A stretch of 64,000 bases of DNA from Histomonas meleagridis. Its lineage: Eukaryota > Parabasalia > Tritrichomonadida > Dientamoebidae. The notes under the pieces are model-generated. The model did no database searches, had not been told where the DNA came from, and worked only from the letters and a program-made list of their open reading frames with translations. Below, piece by piece: positions 41,046 through 50,316 of this stretch (positions within the stretch are counted from its first letter, which is position 1; each line of letters starts with the position of its first letter). The stretch lies in the NCBI GenBank assembly GCA_020186115.1, contig WSYJ01000157.1, positions 744,001-808,000 on the forward strand. The letters are read 5' to 3'. A program made the position numbers and the translations under genes.

Positions 41046-43178
41046 ATGAACCAGAAAGATTCCACAACAATTTCATTCCAACCATTATCAGGAGCAAAAA
41101 ACGAAAACCCTTTTGCTTATCTTCTACATATTGATGAATTTACAATACTTCTTGATTGTGGCTGGTCAGATTCATTTGATTTAACAGAAATCCAAAACAT
41201 TTGCGAATGTTGTGATCGTGTCGATGCTGTTCTTTTATCTCATCCATGTATAGAGCATATTGGCGCTCTTCCTTATTTATGTCAACATAAAGGTTTATCT
41301 GCTCCAATTTTTGCTACAAACCCAATTGTTACTCTTGGCGCATATATGTTATATGATCATTATTGTAATCGTCTTGAGGAATCTGTATTTGATTTGTTCA
41401 ATGCAAATGATATCAAAAAAACATTTGATTCAATTACCTCAATGATGTATGAGCAAGAAAAAGAACTTGCAAACAACATTGTTATCACACCATATAAATC
41501 AGGTCGTTCAATTGGTGGATCAGTTTGGCGAATTGTAAAAGGACAAAAAGAAATTATTTATGCCAACTCCATTTATAACAAGAAAGAGATGCATCTTGAT
41601 GGCTTTAATTCCGATCTAATTTCCACATGGCATCCAACATTATGGATTGTGGATTCCCGCGCATCAAATCTCAGCAACAGCAAAAAGCAACGCGAAGTCT
41701 CACCCCTTGATTTTGCCATCCAAATTCTTAAGAAACTTAGTGATGGTCGTATCGTATTATTTCCAGTTGATGGCCTTTCGCGCACATTAGAACTCTTATA
41801 TCGTCTCAACGCTAAGTGGGTTGAAGTTGGAGCTCAATTTCCTATTTATTTTCTCACTCACTCAAGTAGTTTAATTCTGAATACTGTCAACCAAATGAGT
41901 GAATGGCTCAGTAAAGACTTAGTAGAAAAGGCCGTTTCCACCATTGAAGCCCAATTTGAGCTTAAATGTGTCAAATGTGTTACTGACATAAATGAAATCC
42001 AAATTCAAGGGCCGATGGTAATAGTCACAACATCAGATACACTCGAAAGAGGTAATAGCCGCAAAATATTTCTAAAGTTTGTAGGTAACCAACCACAAAA
42101 TGCAGTATGCTTTATTACACATGAACCGAAAAACTCTTTGGCAGAAAATCTAAGACTTGATAATACACACAGAACATTACAGTTGGTCGAAAGATATCGT
42201 GAGCCACTTGAAGGTGATGAATTATTAGAATATAAAAGGAAAAAAGAAATGGAAAGAAACGAAGCCGTTATAGAAGCTGCAAGTGATTCTGATCAAGATG
42301 ATGACGATGAGTCTTCAGATGATGATATTCGAAGTGTTGTATCAGTTAATCAACTTAATCTTAAGTCGAAATTCCAATTCAACCTACCATTTGTACCCAA
42401 AATAACTGACTATGGAGTGGAGATTGACCATCAAGAGTATGCTAAAGGTATTGGCCAAAGAGCAATCATCAACGAAAAAAGTGCTACGGCTAAAGGTTTG
42501 CAACAGCCTGTATATTATGCTGTAATGGAAGAGCCTGAAGATGTACCATGTAAATTTATCGAAAAATCAATTGATTTTAACTATAGGGCTTCTTCAATTG
42601 ATTTGCAGTATTGCTTCGAAGCGAGAACAGATTTCTTTACTTTACAAGGGTACATCAAAAAGGCTTCACCATCACATGTCATAATTATCGGAGGAACGAT
42701 AGAGGCGACGATGAAATTAAACGATGTCCTGATGGATACGTTAGGGAATACGACGGTTTTGACACCGAATGAAATGGAGACCGTTTATTTATCACAAGAT
42801 TCTTCTTCAATGAAAATTAATATTTCAAGAGCTTTATATAATAGATTAGACTTTAAAAAATATGATGAACATAATCAAGTGGCATATATAGATGCATTGT
42901 TATCTACAGATGATATTTCAGGTATCACATCTGCAAAACCTGTCGAAGTTTCAAAACCACATCACGCAAATTTCATCGGGAAAATAGATATGCCTGTCAT
43001 TCGTGAGAAATTAATACAAATGGAAATGAAGGTTTCTGGTGAAGGTGAATTGATATGCGGAACCAGAAAAATTAAAGTAAGACAGGTAAGTGAAGATAGG
43101 CTATCAATAGATGGCGAAATGTGCGTTGATTTCATTAAGATCCGAAACTTGGTTCAGAGCCTTCTTCCAATGGTGTAA
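41046..43178 (+). CDS. CPSF2: Cleavage and polyadenylation factor subunit CPSF100 (CPSF2)
   Basis: A 710-aa metallo-beta-lactamase/beta-CASP protein. The N-terminus has ISFQPLSGAKNENPFAYLL, HIDEFTILLDCGWSDSF and VDAVLLSHPCIEHIGALPYL, in register with human CPSF100. The zinc-binding HxHxDH of the nuclease CPSF73 is degraded to HPCIEH, as expected of the inactive CPSF100. The beta-CASP region follows (VLFP-like GRIVLFPVDGLSRTLELLYR). An acidic insert (DQDDDDESSDDD) lies near residue 425, then the C-terminal domain. It acts with CPSF73 in pre-mRNA 3'-end cleavage. The ATG at 41046 is used, since codons upstream in frame are non-ATG. Confidence 0.9.
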   Translation: MNQKDSTTISFQPLSGAKNENPFAYLLHIDEFTILLDCGWSDSFDLTEIQNICECCDRVDAVLLSHPCIEHIGALPYLCQHKGLSAPIFATNPIVTLGAYMLYDHYCNRLEESVFDLFNANDIKKTFDSITSMMYEQEKELANNIVITPYKSGRSIGGSVWRIVKGQKEIIYANSIYNKKEMHLDGFNSDLISTWHPTLWIVDSRASNLSNSKKQREVSPLDFAIQILKKLSDGRIVLFPVDGLSRTLELLYRLNAKWVEVGAQFPIYFLTHSSSLILNTVNQMSEWLSKDLVEKAVSTIEAQFELKCVKCVTDINEIQIQGPMVIVTTSDTLERGNSRKIFLKFVGNQPQNAVCFITHEPKNSLAENLRLDNTHRTLQLVERYREPLEGDELLEYKRKKEMERNEAVIEAASDSDQDDDDESSDDDIRSVVSVNQLNLKSKFQFNLPFVPKITDYGVEIDHQEYAKGIGQRAIINEKSATAKGLQQPVYYAVMEEPEDVPCKFIEKSIDFNYRASSIDLQYCFEARTDFFTLQGYIKKASPSHVIIIGGTIEATMKLNDVLMDTLGNTTVLTPNEMETVYLSQDSSSMKINISRALYNRLDFKKYDEHNQVAYIDALLSTDDISGITSAKPVEVSKPHHANFIGKIDMPVIREKLIQMEMKVSGEGELICGTRKIKVRQVSEDRLSIDGEMCVDFIKIRNLVQSLLPMV

Positions 43179-43454
43179 TTTATCTTATTTTTTTTTAAAT
43201 AAATATATAAGAATACATTTTTTGGAGTAGATTTACAATATGAGTTAATGCTTACATTAATATTTTAATAAAAGAAAATTAAAATTTTAATTTGTTAAAA
43301 TTTCAAAATCAATATCTATCCATTATTAAAATTTTCATTTTTCATTCGCTTTTGGTGCAATATAAATGCATAAAAATTGTTTTGAACTAAAAATTATTAC
43401 AATAATTTATCTCATGTGATCAAAAAAAAAATTAAGTAAGTCAATGTTCAATGT
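43179..43454. other. Convergent spacer
   Basis: AT-rich 3' flanks of CPSF100 (plus) and eL33 (minus). No coding signal. Confidence 0.5.
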
Positions 43455-43790
43455 TTAGATTGTGCTTGGGAAAAGCATAACACGGACTTTCTTACCAAGC
43501 ATTATTGGTGGGAGATTGCGATCAAACTTGGCACGAACAACACCACTGTTTCCATGTGGTTGGGTAATGACACCCCAGTTAATATGAGCATCAATCTTCT
43601 TTCCATCCTTGCCAACTTTGGCTTTAACATATGATGCTACTTTCTTGCCAACATAAAATTGTGCTTCTTCCTTGGAGTTAACTCCGTTAATTTGGAGAAG
43701 AGCTTGATTTGGATTGATTTGGCGCTTGCTACGACGGAATGATGTGAAAACAGCACTAACGAAAAGCTTTGGTTCTTGTGGTGTAGACAT
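43455..43790 (-). CDS. 60S ribosomal protein eL33 (L35a)
   Basis: A 111-aa ribosomal protein of the large subunit. The C-terminal block WGVITQPHGNSGVVRAKFDR, NLPPIMLGKKVRVMLFPSTI is the family signature, and ALLQINGVNSKEEAQFYVGK matches its first half. The ATG at 43790 gives the expected size. Codon usage is more C/G-ending than in neighbours, as for highly expressed genes. It is divergent from the ARM-like gene with 143 bp between starts. Confidence 0.95.
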   Translation of the reverse strand: MSTPQEPKLFVSAVFTSFRRSKRQINPNQALLQINGVNSKEEAQFYVGKKVASYVKAKVGKDGKKIDAHINWGVITQPHGNSGVVRAKFDRNLPPIMLGKKVRVMLFPSTI

Positions 43791-43933
43791 CTCCTTCAAA
43801 AGGCCGACCAAACCCCCAACAAAGGGTAAAATTTACCATGTATGTATGAAGGACGTTTATAAATTTAACGATCAAAATTCATTGATAAATTACTTGTAAA
43901 GTATTCATTAACTATCGGCAAACAAAAAATGTG
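43791..43933. promoter_or_regulatory. Divergent promoter region, eL33 / ARM-like
   Basis: 143 bp between starts. GGACGTTTATAAATTTAACG (43850-43869) contains two Myb-type boxes in opposite orientations. CCAAACCCCCAACAAAGG lies close to the eL33 start. Confidence 0.45.
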
Positions 43934-45217
43934 ATGATTGAAGAAGAAAAAAAGGAAAATCTGAATTTAAATTTAAAGAAAAGATCAAGGCTTACTAGCA
44001 ATGATGACCTTCAAGAGGTTGATGAAAAGACTCTTGTTTCAATGCTTAATTTGTTCTCTTTAAATGATCCAAATTCTTTTGCATCAGCACTTAAATTTTT
44101 TGATTCATACTTATCTATATATGATGTACCATTAAGTGTCTCATCTGTATTACAACCAATTATTGTTAGTATGATATTGGTCAATGAAATGCCACCACAA
44201 ATTATTGAACCGTGTTTAAGGATTATTTCAAACATTTCAAGTCGTTTTCCTGTTGATTATAATTTTGAACCTTTGATTGAAAGTATATGGAATTTTATTC
44301 CAAGTCCTTATGCTTTTGATGCAATATCCAATTTTTGTGAATTTGACACAGTTATACAAATTCTTCTTACAGAAAAATACCAAACTCAGTTAAACAAATT
44401 ATTTGAAACACCAGGAACTCAAAGTTTTGTACTCAACATATTAATATCCATTTCTACACATTTTGATATTTCTCAAAATTTAATTCCTTTATTCTATAAC
44501 ATTGTACAACTACATAAAGAAGCTCCAGGTCCCTTTAAAACCCAATGTTTTGAGCTATTTGAAAATCTTATTTGTAATGAGAAATGGATTTCGATCTTTT
44601 TAACAAGCGAAAATCTTCCAGCCATTTTCAACATCGACCCGAACAACATTAGTAATGTTTTATCATCTCTACGATTTCTTTATCGCCTTTGTTCTCGATC
44701 GGGAAATGCGTTTAATGTTCTTCAAGTTTCGAATGCTTTTGACTTAATTCTTTTCTCTATGAACTTTAAAAGCAAATTAATTCGTACTGAGGTTATTAAT
44801 ATTCTTGAGTTAGCTATAGAAAGTGATTTAAGGACTATAGTTTTTATTTATGAAAAAGGAATAACACAAGTTATCGTTGCATGGTGTTATGATGGAACTT
44901 ATAACTTATGTCAAATGTGTGTAAATTTTTTACTAAAAATTTGTAGAATTGGACCTCCGGAAATAACAAAATGTTTAATAGATTGCGGGTTTATTAATGT
45001 TTTATGCCCAATAATTGAAAACTTTGATGTCGAACATGTTTTGTGCGCTTTAATGAATTTGGTCGATTTTTGTATAAATAATGGGAATTTGGAATATCTG
45101 AACGAAATATCATTGTGTTCTGAATTGTCTCAATATTTGGAAGCTGTTTCAGAAGTTCCTAATGAAGAGGTGAAAAATTTTTCGAAACTTTTGATGTCAA
45201 AAATATATCGTGAATAG
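43934..45217 (+). CDS. Armadillo-like helical repeat protein
   Basis: A 427-aa all-helical protein. After a short charged N-terminus (EEEKKENLNLNLKKRSRLTS, which includes a KKRSR basic cluster), it is a run of ARM/HEAT-like repeats (PQIIEPCLRIISNISSRFP, VLNILISISTHFDISQNLIP, SKLIRTEVINILELAIESD). The basic N-terminus followed by ARM repeats is reminiscent of importin-alpha, but the ARM signature residues (W and N arrays) that bind nuclear localisation signals are not evident, so I stop at ARM-like. Start at the ATG 43934. Confidence 0.6.
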   Translation: MIEEEKKENLNLNLKKRSRLTSNDDLQEVDEKTLVSMLNLFSLNDPNSFASALKFFDSYLSIYDVPLSVSSVLQPIIVSMILVNEMPPQIIEPCLRIISNISSRFPVDYNFEPLIESIWNFIPSPYAFDAISNFCEFDTVIQILLTEKYQTQLNKLFETPGTQSFVLNILISISTHFDISQNLIPLFYNIVQLHKEAPGPFKTQCFELFENLICNEKWISIFLTSENLPAIFNIDPNNISNVLSSLRFLYRLCSRSGNAFNVLQVSNAFDLILFSMNFKSKLIRTEVINILELAIESDLRTIVFIYEKGITQVIVAWCYDGTYNLCQMCVNFLLKICRIGPPEITKCLIDCGFINVLCPIIENFDVEHVLCALMNLVDFCINNGNLEYLNEISLCSELSQYLEAVSEVPNEEVKNFSKLLMSKIYRE

Positions 45218-46387
45218 CTTACTTTAAAGGCGTTGTCATAGTCTTTTGGTTGGAACGGAATTTGTTCCTGTATGTTTAAAAAATTCATTGTTTTTTATAT
45301 TTAATTTTGGATAAATTTTAGAAAGAAAACGACAACAATAGTTTGAACTGCTGGTGATGGTTTTATTTTGGTTGGTATGAATATCATGGAAAATCCTTGG
45401 TGAATTTGAAAAAATTATGATGAAATTAAAACTGAAGATATATATAGAAGCAAAAACTCTTGCCTTTACAAGCATTGATAACATAATTAAATATGATCAT
45501 TTTGTAATGATAAACCAATAATTTGTAAAAAAAATGATTCTCGTGAACATTATATTTTACTTTCCTAACTTTATATTAAATTAAGTATCACCACGCGAAT
45601 GAATTAGCGAAGCAACACAAGTAATTCACTAACTTGAGTTTTAAAAACCTCATTTGAATTTAAAAAAAAAGCTTTTTCAATATATAAACATCTTTAATTC
45701 AATTTCGGTGTTATTACATGACCGGAATAAAATTCACATATTCTGATATTAAAAATAGATATCAAATTAATGAAGATATTTATTTTTACATTTTGATTAT
45801 GTAATTAGTATATTTGATTATTTTTGATTGAATTATAATTTTTTTTCAAATTCGTTTGTCATTCATTAATATTTTTCAATCATATTATGATATATTATTT
45901 AATGATTGATCTAAATGATATCCGAAAAATATACAAATTTATTTCTCTTAATTGATCGAAATATTTTAATTTGAAAATTATTTCAATAGTAACCAACGTT
46001 GGGTAATATGATTATTTTTTGAATAGAAAGTGATGTGACTAAATTGACCAACCACCTTTAACAAATTTGTGTCCGGTGTCAAAAATATTTTCATTGAAAT
46101 TTGAATGCACATTCAAAAATTGATAATTTTGTTGGGGAGCGTAATTTTGTAAACCTTTGTAGTAATGATTTCCCTTGTTGTTGGATAAATGAGGATTCTC
46201 CTCTTAGAAAGAACAAGTAACTAAGTAATAAACATCTGCATAACACACATATATATGTAGCATTCATAGTGAGATCGAATTCTTTTATTAATATAATATT
46301 TTCAAATAAAAATATAATATTAGTATTATCAGCCAAAATTATAACTCTATATTAATGAGAAATAAGCTGTGCAATGAAAAAACCGTG
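45218..46387. other. Intergenic region, no supported gene
   Basis: 1.2 kb of AT-rich DNA. I checked all frames for ankyrin, MULE or saposin remnants and recognise none. Confidence 0.5.
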
Positions 46388-46762
46388 TTAATTACAATTT
46401 TCAAATACTTGAACAAACATATTGTATGACTGACTTCCAAAGTCACACTCGATCATGCTCCTCATCCTTCCGATGATTGCTTCCTTGTGACTGTATATAA
46501 TTCTATTTATAAGCTTATTTTTTTCGGTTGCAATAACAGAAAAAAGTTGAGCAATTTTAAACCTGCTTTTCCCATTAACTCCTTCTGATACAGCGAACTG
46601 TAGAAGTTCATCAATTAGTTTATTTAGATTATCTTCGTCGAGAGATGATAATTGACGATATATGCTTCTTAAGAGCTGAAAGCTCCAAGTCCGATTAAGT
46701 TGATTAGCTTCTTCAATAATTTCTCTTTTGAGGCCTTCTGTATTGTTCAAAACCCAACTCAT
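46388..46762 (-). CDS. Small helical hypothetical protein, 124 aa
   Basis: No family recognised. The sequence is entirely helical: NTEGLKREIIEEANQLNRTW, LLRSIYRQLSSLDEDNLNKL, SRFKIAQLFSVIATEKNKLI. The ATG at 46762 is preceded by non-ATG codons. An AAAACCGTTAGA box at about 47015 lies upstream, rather far. Plausible as a small adaptor or complex subunit. Confidence 0.55.
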   Translation of the reverse strand: MSWVLNNTEGLKREIIEEANQLNRTWSFQLLRSIYRQLSSLDEDNLNKLIDELLQFAVSEGVNGKSRFKIAQLFSVIATEKNKLINRIIYSHKEAIIGRMRSMIECDFGSQSYNMFVQVFENCN

Positions 46763-47267
46763 TTTCAAGCGAAATGACCTCTGGGATTTTGTCAGCCTTG
46801 TCAATTTTCCTTTGACAAATAAAATATTGAATCAGACCGTCTAAAAGCTGGAAACACTATTCAAAATTTGTATTCGCCAACCACCATCTCAATTTTACCC
46901 AGAATTTTTCAAAAAGTGTTATGGGTGTTTAGGTGCAAAAAAATTGTCACTTTTGAAACCTTCATCATATAAAATTTCACTTGGGACGTTATATGAAACT
47001 GCACAACAGATAAAAAACCGTTAGATTTGAAACAACAATATCTTATTATGACTCGATCAAAATAATATATAATTGATACACAGCATCAACACAAACCAAG
47101 TCAAATCAAGTAATTGCTTAATAAGACCTAAACATATCCAGAGAACAGAATTCGAACTTTTGTATCGATTTCTGACAAAAGATTTTAAGTCTCTGAAAAA
47201 TTCAAAGAGCAATTGCAAATAAACCATTCATTTTTCATGGAGAAAAAAATGACAATTCGTGGTTTTA
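46763..47267. other. Intergenic spacer
   Basis: About 500 bp between two minus-strand genes; only the Myb-type AAACCGTTAG near 47015 stands out. Confidence 0.45.
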
Positions 47268-50081
47268 CTAGGTTTCACATTCACGTGACATCTTGAGTAA
47301 GTTATATTCTTTTCCTTCCTCATCTACGCTCCTGAAAGAGTTAATGTCGCTTACTATTTGTTGGTTAATATCAAAATCGATATCCTTTCCCCAATCCTTC
47401 AACAAGAACGAGCATGGAGAGTAATAATACTTTTGCTTCGTGAAGTTGATACCTTCTTCGTTGTTCGGAAGCGTTTTCCTCGTTGGGTTACCATCTTCGA
47501 CAAATGTCATATCAGTCAACCATGGACCGAGATACGGCAGCGTCATATTCACAGGGCAACTGTTGAGCGCCGCCTTGTACTTGCCGAACTTACGGAATGG
47601 CGCTGTCAGGTCGGAAAGTTTTGTGTATCGATCGTTCAATTCTTTGTCGATCTTTGACCACGTCTTCTTGAGACGGATAATCGCAGGGTTTGTAAGCGCG
47701 CCATCGATTTCGAACAACAGGTTAAAGTTATTAACATTCAGTGCTGCATCCATTACATTGATCCATCCGCCTAAAATTTTCGCTCGTTCTTTCAGACGCT
47801 TTTCAGTTAAAATAGTATAACCCACAAGGACGGATGTCTTGTTGAAATGCCTCGTTAGCTCAGACACGTTTGGCGATATCGTGTCGCGATTCGGCCTGCT
47901 CCAGTTACACTTCACAAATTCGTATCGTTCTATTGAAATGAACTTTTTCAATTCAACGAACATGAAATGCTTTGCAAGAATTACAGGATCTGTTCGCAAT
48001 GGGAATGGCTTTGTTGAGTCGTAAGGCAAATCCAAAAATGTCGGCTGCTTAATTGATCTTGGTGGTTGATAAGTTTTTGTATTATTGAATAAATCAATTG
48101 ATTTCACAAATGTATCAATAGCACCTTCTTGTTTCTTCGACTTATCTAACTGACTGAGTGTATTAAATATTAAGTGCACATTCAATCTCAAATCTTTTGA
48201 TTCAGGTAACCCTACAAAATCATGTGTGAAGTCATATCTCCATGTATAGAAAAAGTTGATCGTATCGTTGACGATATTGTCCGTTAATTGATCGGTGTTC
48301 GGCAGTCCGTAGGGGTTGGACCCGTTTTGGTACTCCTTCAGGAAGCCGTTAATCATTTCAGTCAACAACGTTAACGACGTACCGGTGTTGTGCCACCCCA
48401 AAATGAACTGGTGGTGGTAACGGTCTTTGAACACGTGTGGATGAAACAGCAAAGCAACGAGTGCGTTCAATGAGGCCACTTCAATGTTAGCCTCATTCTC
48501 ATTCGTAAGACTAATCTCGCACTCATCCGGCATGAAGCCAACAAGTCCTTCGTCGCCGTGGAACAAACTCTCTGACTGCTCCTTGAGTATTCTCTCCGAC
48601 TGCTGCGAGAAACTCTTTTCTGGATCGACACTTCTCAGTAAGTCACTCATAGCCTTCTCGAGACGCCGTTGTAATTCTTCGATTTGATTTGTGATGTTTT
48701 GTAATGACTTCGCATTGTTATTTGCTAAGTCATTAAGTAAGTTATGTTGCTGCTCAAACAAACTCTCTAATTCACCAACAAGTCGACGGCGCGCAACTGT
48801 ACTTGTCTCGCTTCGGAACCGATTGTAGATGTCTTGGACAGTCGAGATTCCTTGGTCATACTTCTGGATGAACGTTTGGTTGTATGCGATACTGTTGTTC
48901 TGATGCTCAATGTTAACGCGAATGGAATCGATTTTCTCGTTGATGCTTTCGTATTTGGAGATGAGCTTCTTGTTGAGGAATTTGTTTTGATGTTTGGATT
49001 TGGCTTCTTCGTCAAGTTTCTCTGTCTCTTTATGAAGTTGTTGATTAGTTTCTTTGAGTTGATTTTGAATTGTTTCAAGTTCTTTGAGTTCTTCTTGATT
49101 ATCTGATAGAACTTTAAGTACATCGGATTTCTGTTCAATGTGGTCCTTAAGAGTCTGATGGATTAAGACGTCAACTTTCTTGTAATGGTTTAAGTAGTCG
49201 TCCCGGATTTCGGAATATATTTGCTTCACTTCACTTTCTTGTTGCTTGGCTTGTTGAAGCTGGAAATTGGCCGAAAGGAGTTTGCTGTACTCTTCCGAAC
49301 GCTCTTGAAGTGCTGTTACTTCTGATTGGAGTTGTTTGACTAATTGAATATTGGAGCTGGGAATCCCCTTCTTGGTAAGACAGAGGTTCAAATCTTCTTG
49401 GAGCTTCGAAAATTGGCGCTGGTATTGATTGTTAAAGAGATTTAATTCTATGGATTCAACATCGGCTTTAATACGCTTCTTCTCGGTTTCAATAAGTTCT
49501 TTCTGATAGGTTTCATCAAGTTGTTTGATTTGCTCTTTGTGCTTCATTAATTTTTGCATTCCGGCTTGTGTTTCAGATGCAAGCTTTTCTTCCATTTCAT
49601 TGGCCCATCTACGATCCTCGGCAAGCTGTGCTTGAAGGTCATCTCGCTCATCTCTTAGATTTGTTGATTCACGTTCTAAATAATCTATTGACTTCTTTAA
49701 TGATTCTTTACGAGCATATAACTGACGTACAGTTTTTGCTATGCTTTTGAATTCATTCATTTTTTGACTTTGATAAATCTCAGGGATTTCCATTTTTGTA
49801 TCAGGAACAAGACGATTAAGAATTTCTTGAGCTTTTACTGCTTTAGCTTGTACACCAGCAAGTCTTTTATATTGTACTTGAACAAGCTCTTCTTCATCAG
49901 GTCGTACTGGATGTGTTTGAACATATTGATAAAAATTGTGAATATCTGCTTCGAGTTGATTTTTCTTTTGAACAAGTGTCTGATTATAATCGGTATACTG
50001 CTTGCAAGCTTGAACGTACTGACTTAGTTGATTTGTATATTCATTATATTGCCTATTTAGTTCAGCAATGTCATTTTCCAT
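47268..50081 (-). CDS. Ras guanine-nucleotide exchange factor with N-terminal coiled coil
   Basis: A 937-aa protein. Residues 1-510 are a long coiled coil. Residues 530-660 fit a RasGEF_N region (ASLNALVALLFHPHVFKDRY, HDFVGLPESKDLRLNVHLIF). Residues 690-880 are the CDC25 catalytic domain: LRTDPVILAKHFMFVELKKF, HFNKTSVLVGYTILTEKRLK, NVNNFNLLFEIDGALTNPAI, RLKKTWSKI and MTLPYLGPWLTDMTFVEDGN. The family loads GTP on Ras-type GTPases. I chose the ATG at 50081; the longer frame lacks ATG. GC rises in the C-terminal half (47290-47800 and 48260-48640). The combination of a ~500-residue coiled coil with RasGEF is unusual outside parabasalids and amoebae. Confidence 0.85.
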   Translation of the reverse strand: MENDIAELNRQYNEYTNQLSQYVQACKQYTDYNQTLVQKKNQLEADIHNFYQYVQTHPVRPDEEELVQVQYKRLAGVQAKAVKAQEILNRLVPDTKMEIPEIYQSQKMNEFKSIAKTVRQLYARKESLKKSIDYLERESTNLRDERDDLQAQLAEDRRWANEMEEKLASETQAGMQKLMKHKEQIKQLDETYQKELIETEKKRIKADVESIELNLFNNQYQRQFSKLQEDLNLCLTKKGIPSSNIQLVKQLQSEVTALQERSEEYSKLLSANFQLQQAKQQESEVKQIYSEIRDDYLNHYKKVDVLIHQTLKDHIEQKSDVLKVLSDNQEELKELETIQNQLKETNQQLHKETEKLDEEAKSKHQNKFLNKKLISKYESINEKIDSIRVNIEHQNNSIAYNQTFIQKYDQGISTVQDIYNRFRSETSTVARRRLVGELESLFEQQHNLLNDLANNNAKSLQNITNQIEELQRRLEKAMSDLLRSVDPEKSFSQQSERILKEQSESLFHGDEGLVGFMPDECEISLTNENEANIEVASLNALVALLFHPHVFKDRYHHQFILGWHNTGTSLTLLTEMINGFLKEYQNGSNPYGLPNTDQLTDNIVNDTINFFYTWRYDFTHDFVGLPESKDLRLNVHLIFNTLSQLDKSKKQEGAIDTFVKSIDLFNNTKTYQPPRSIKQPTFLDLPYDSTKPFPLRTDPVILAKHFMFVELKKFISIERYEFVKCNWSRPNRDTISPNVSELTRHFNKTSVLVGYTILTEKRLKERAKILGGWINVMDAALNVNNFNLLFEIDGALTNPAIIRLKKTWSKIDKELNDRYTKLSDLTAPFRKFGKYKAALNSCPVNMTLPYLGPWLTDMTFVEDGNPTRKTLPNNEEGINFTKQKYYYSPCSFLLKDWGKDIDFDINQQIVSDINSFRSVDEEGKEYNLLKMSRECET

Positions 50082-50316
50082 TTTTACTTTGTCACTTTCA
50101 CAAATAACCGTCACATAATGATACTCTGTCACTTTTAGAATAAAATTGTATTCAAGACATAATCTTCCAAGAGGTTAATAAATATTGCAAAATGAATTGG
50201 ATTGAGATAATAAACAATAAAAATATGGTAATTTAAATACACCTAAAAAAATTGCTTTTTTACAAGTAAATTGTATTTTTTTATTTATTTCTAAGCTTTA
50301 TAAGTGATTTTTTTTT

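Noticed and set aside
47358-47820. Plus-strand frames over the RasGEF 3' end
   Set aside because: They arise in the GC-rich tail where stops are rarer; the minus strand has the clear CDC25 domain.
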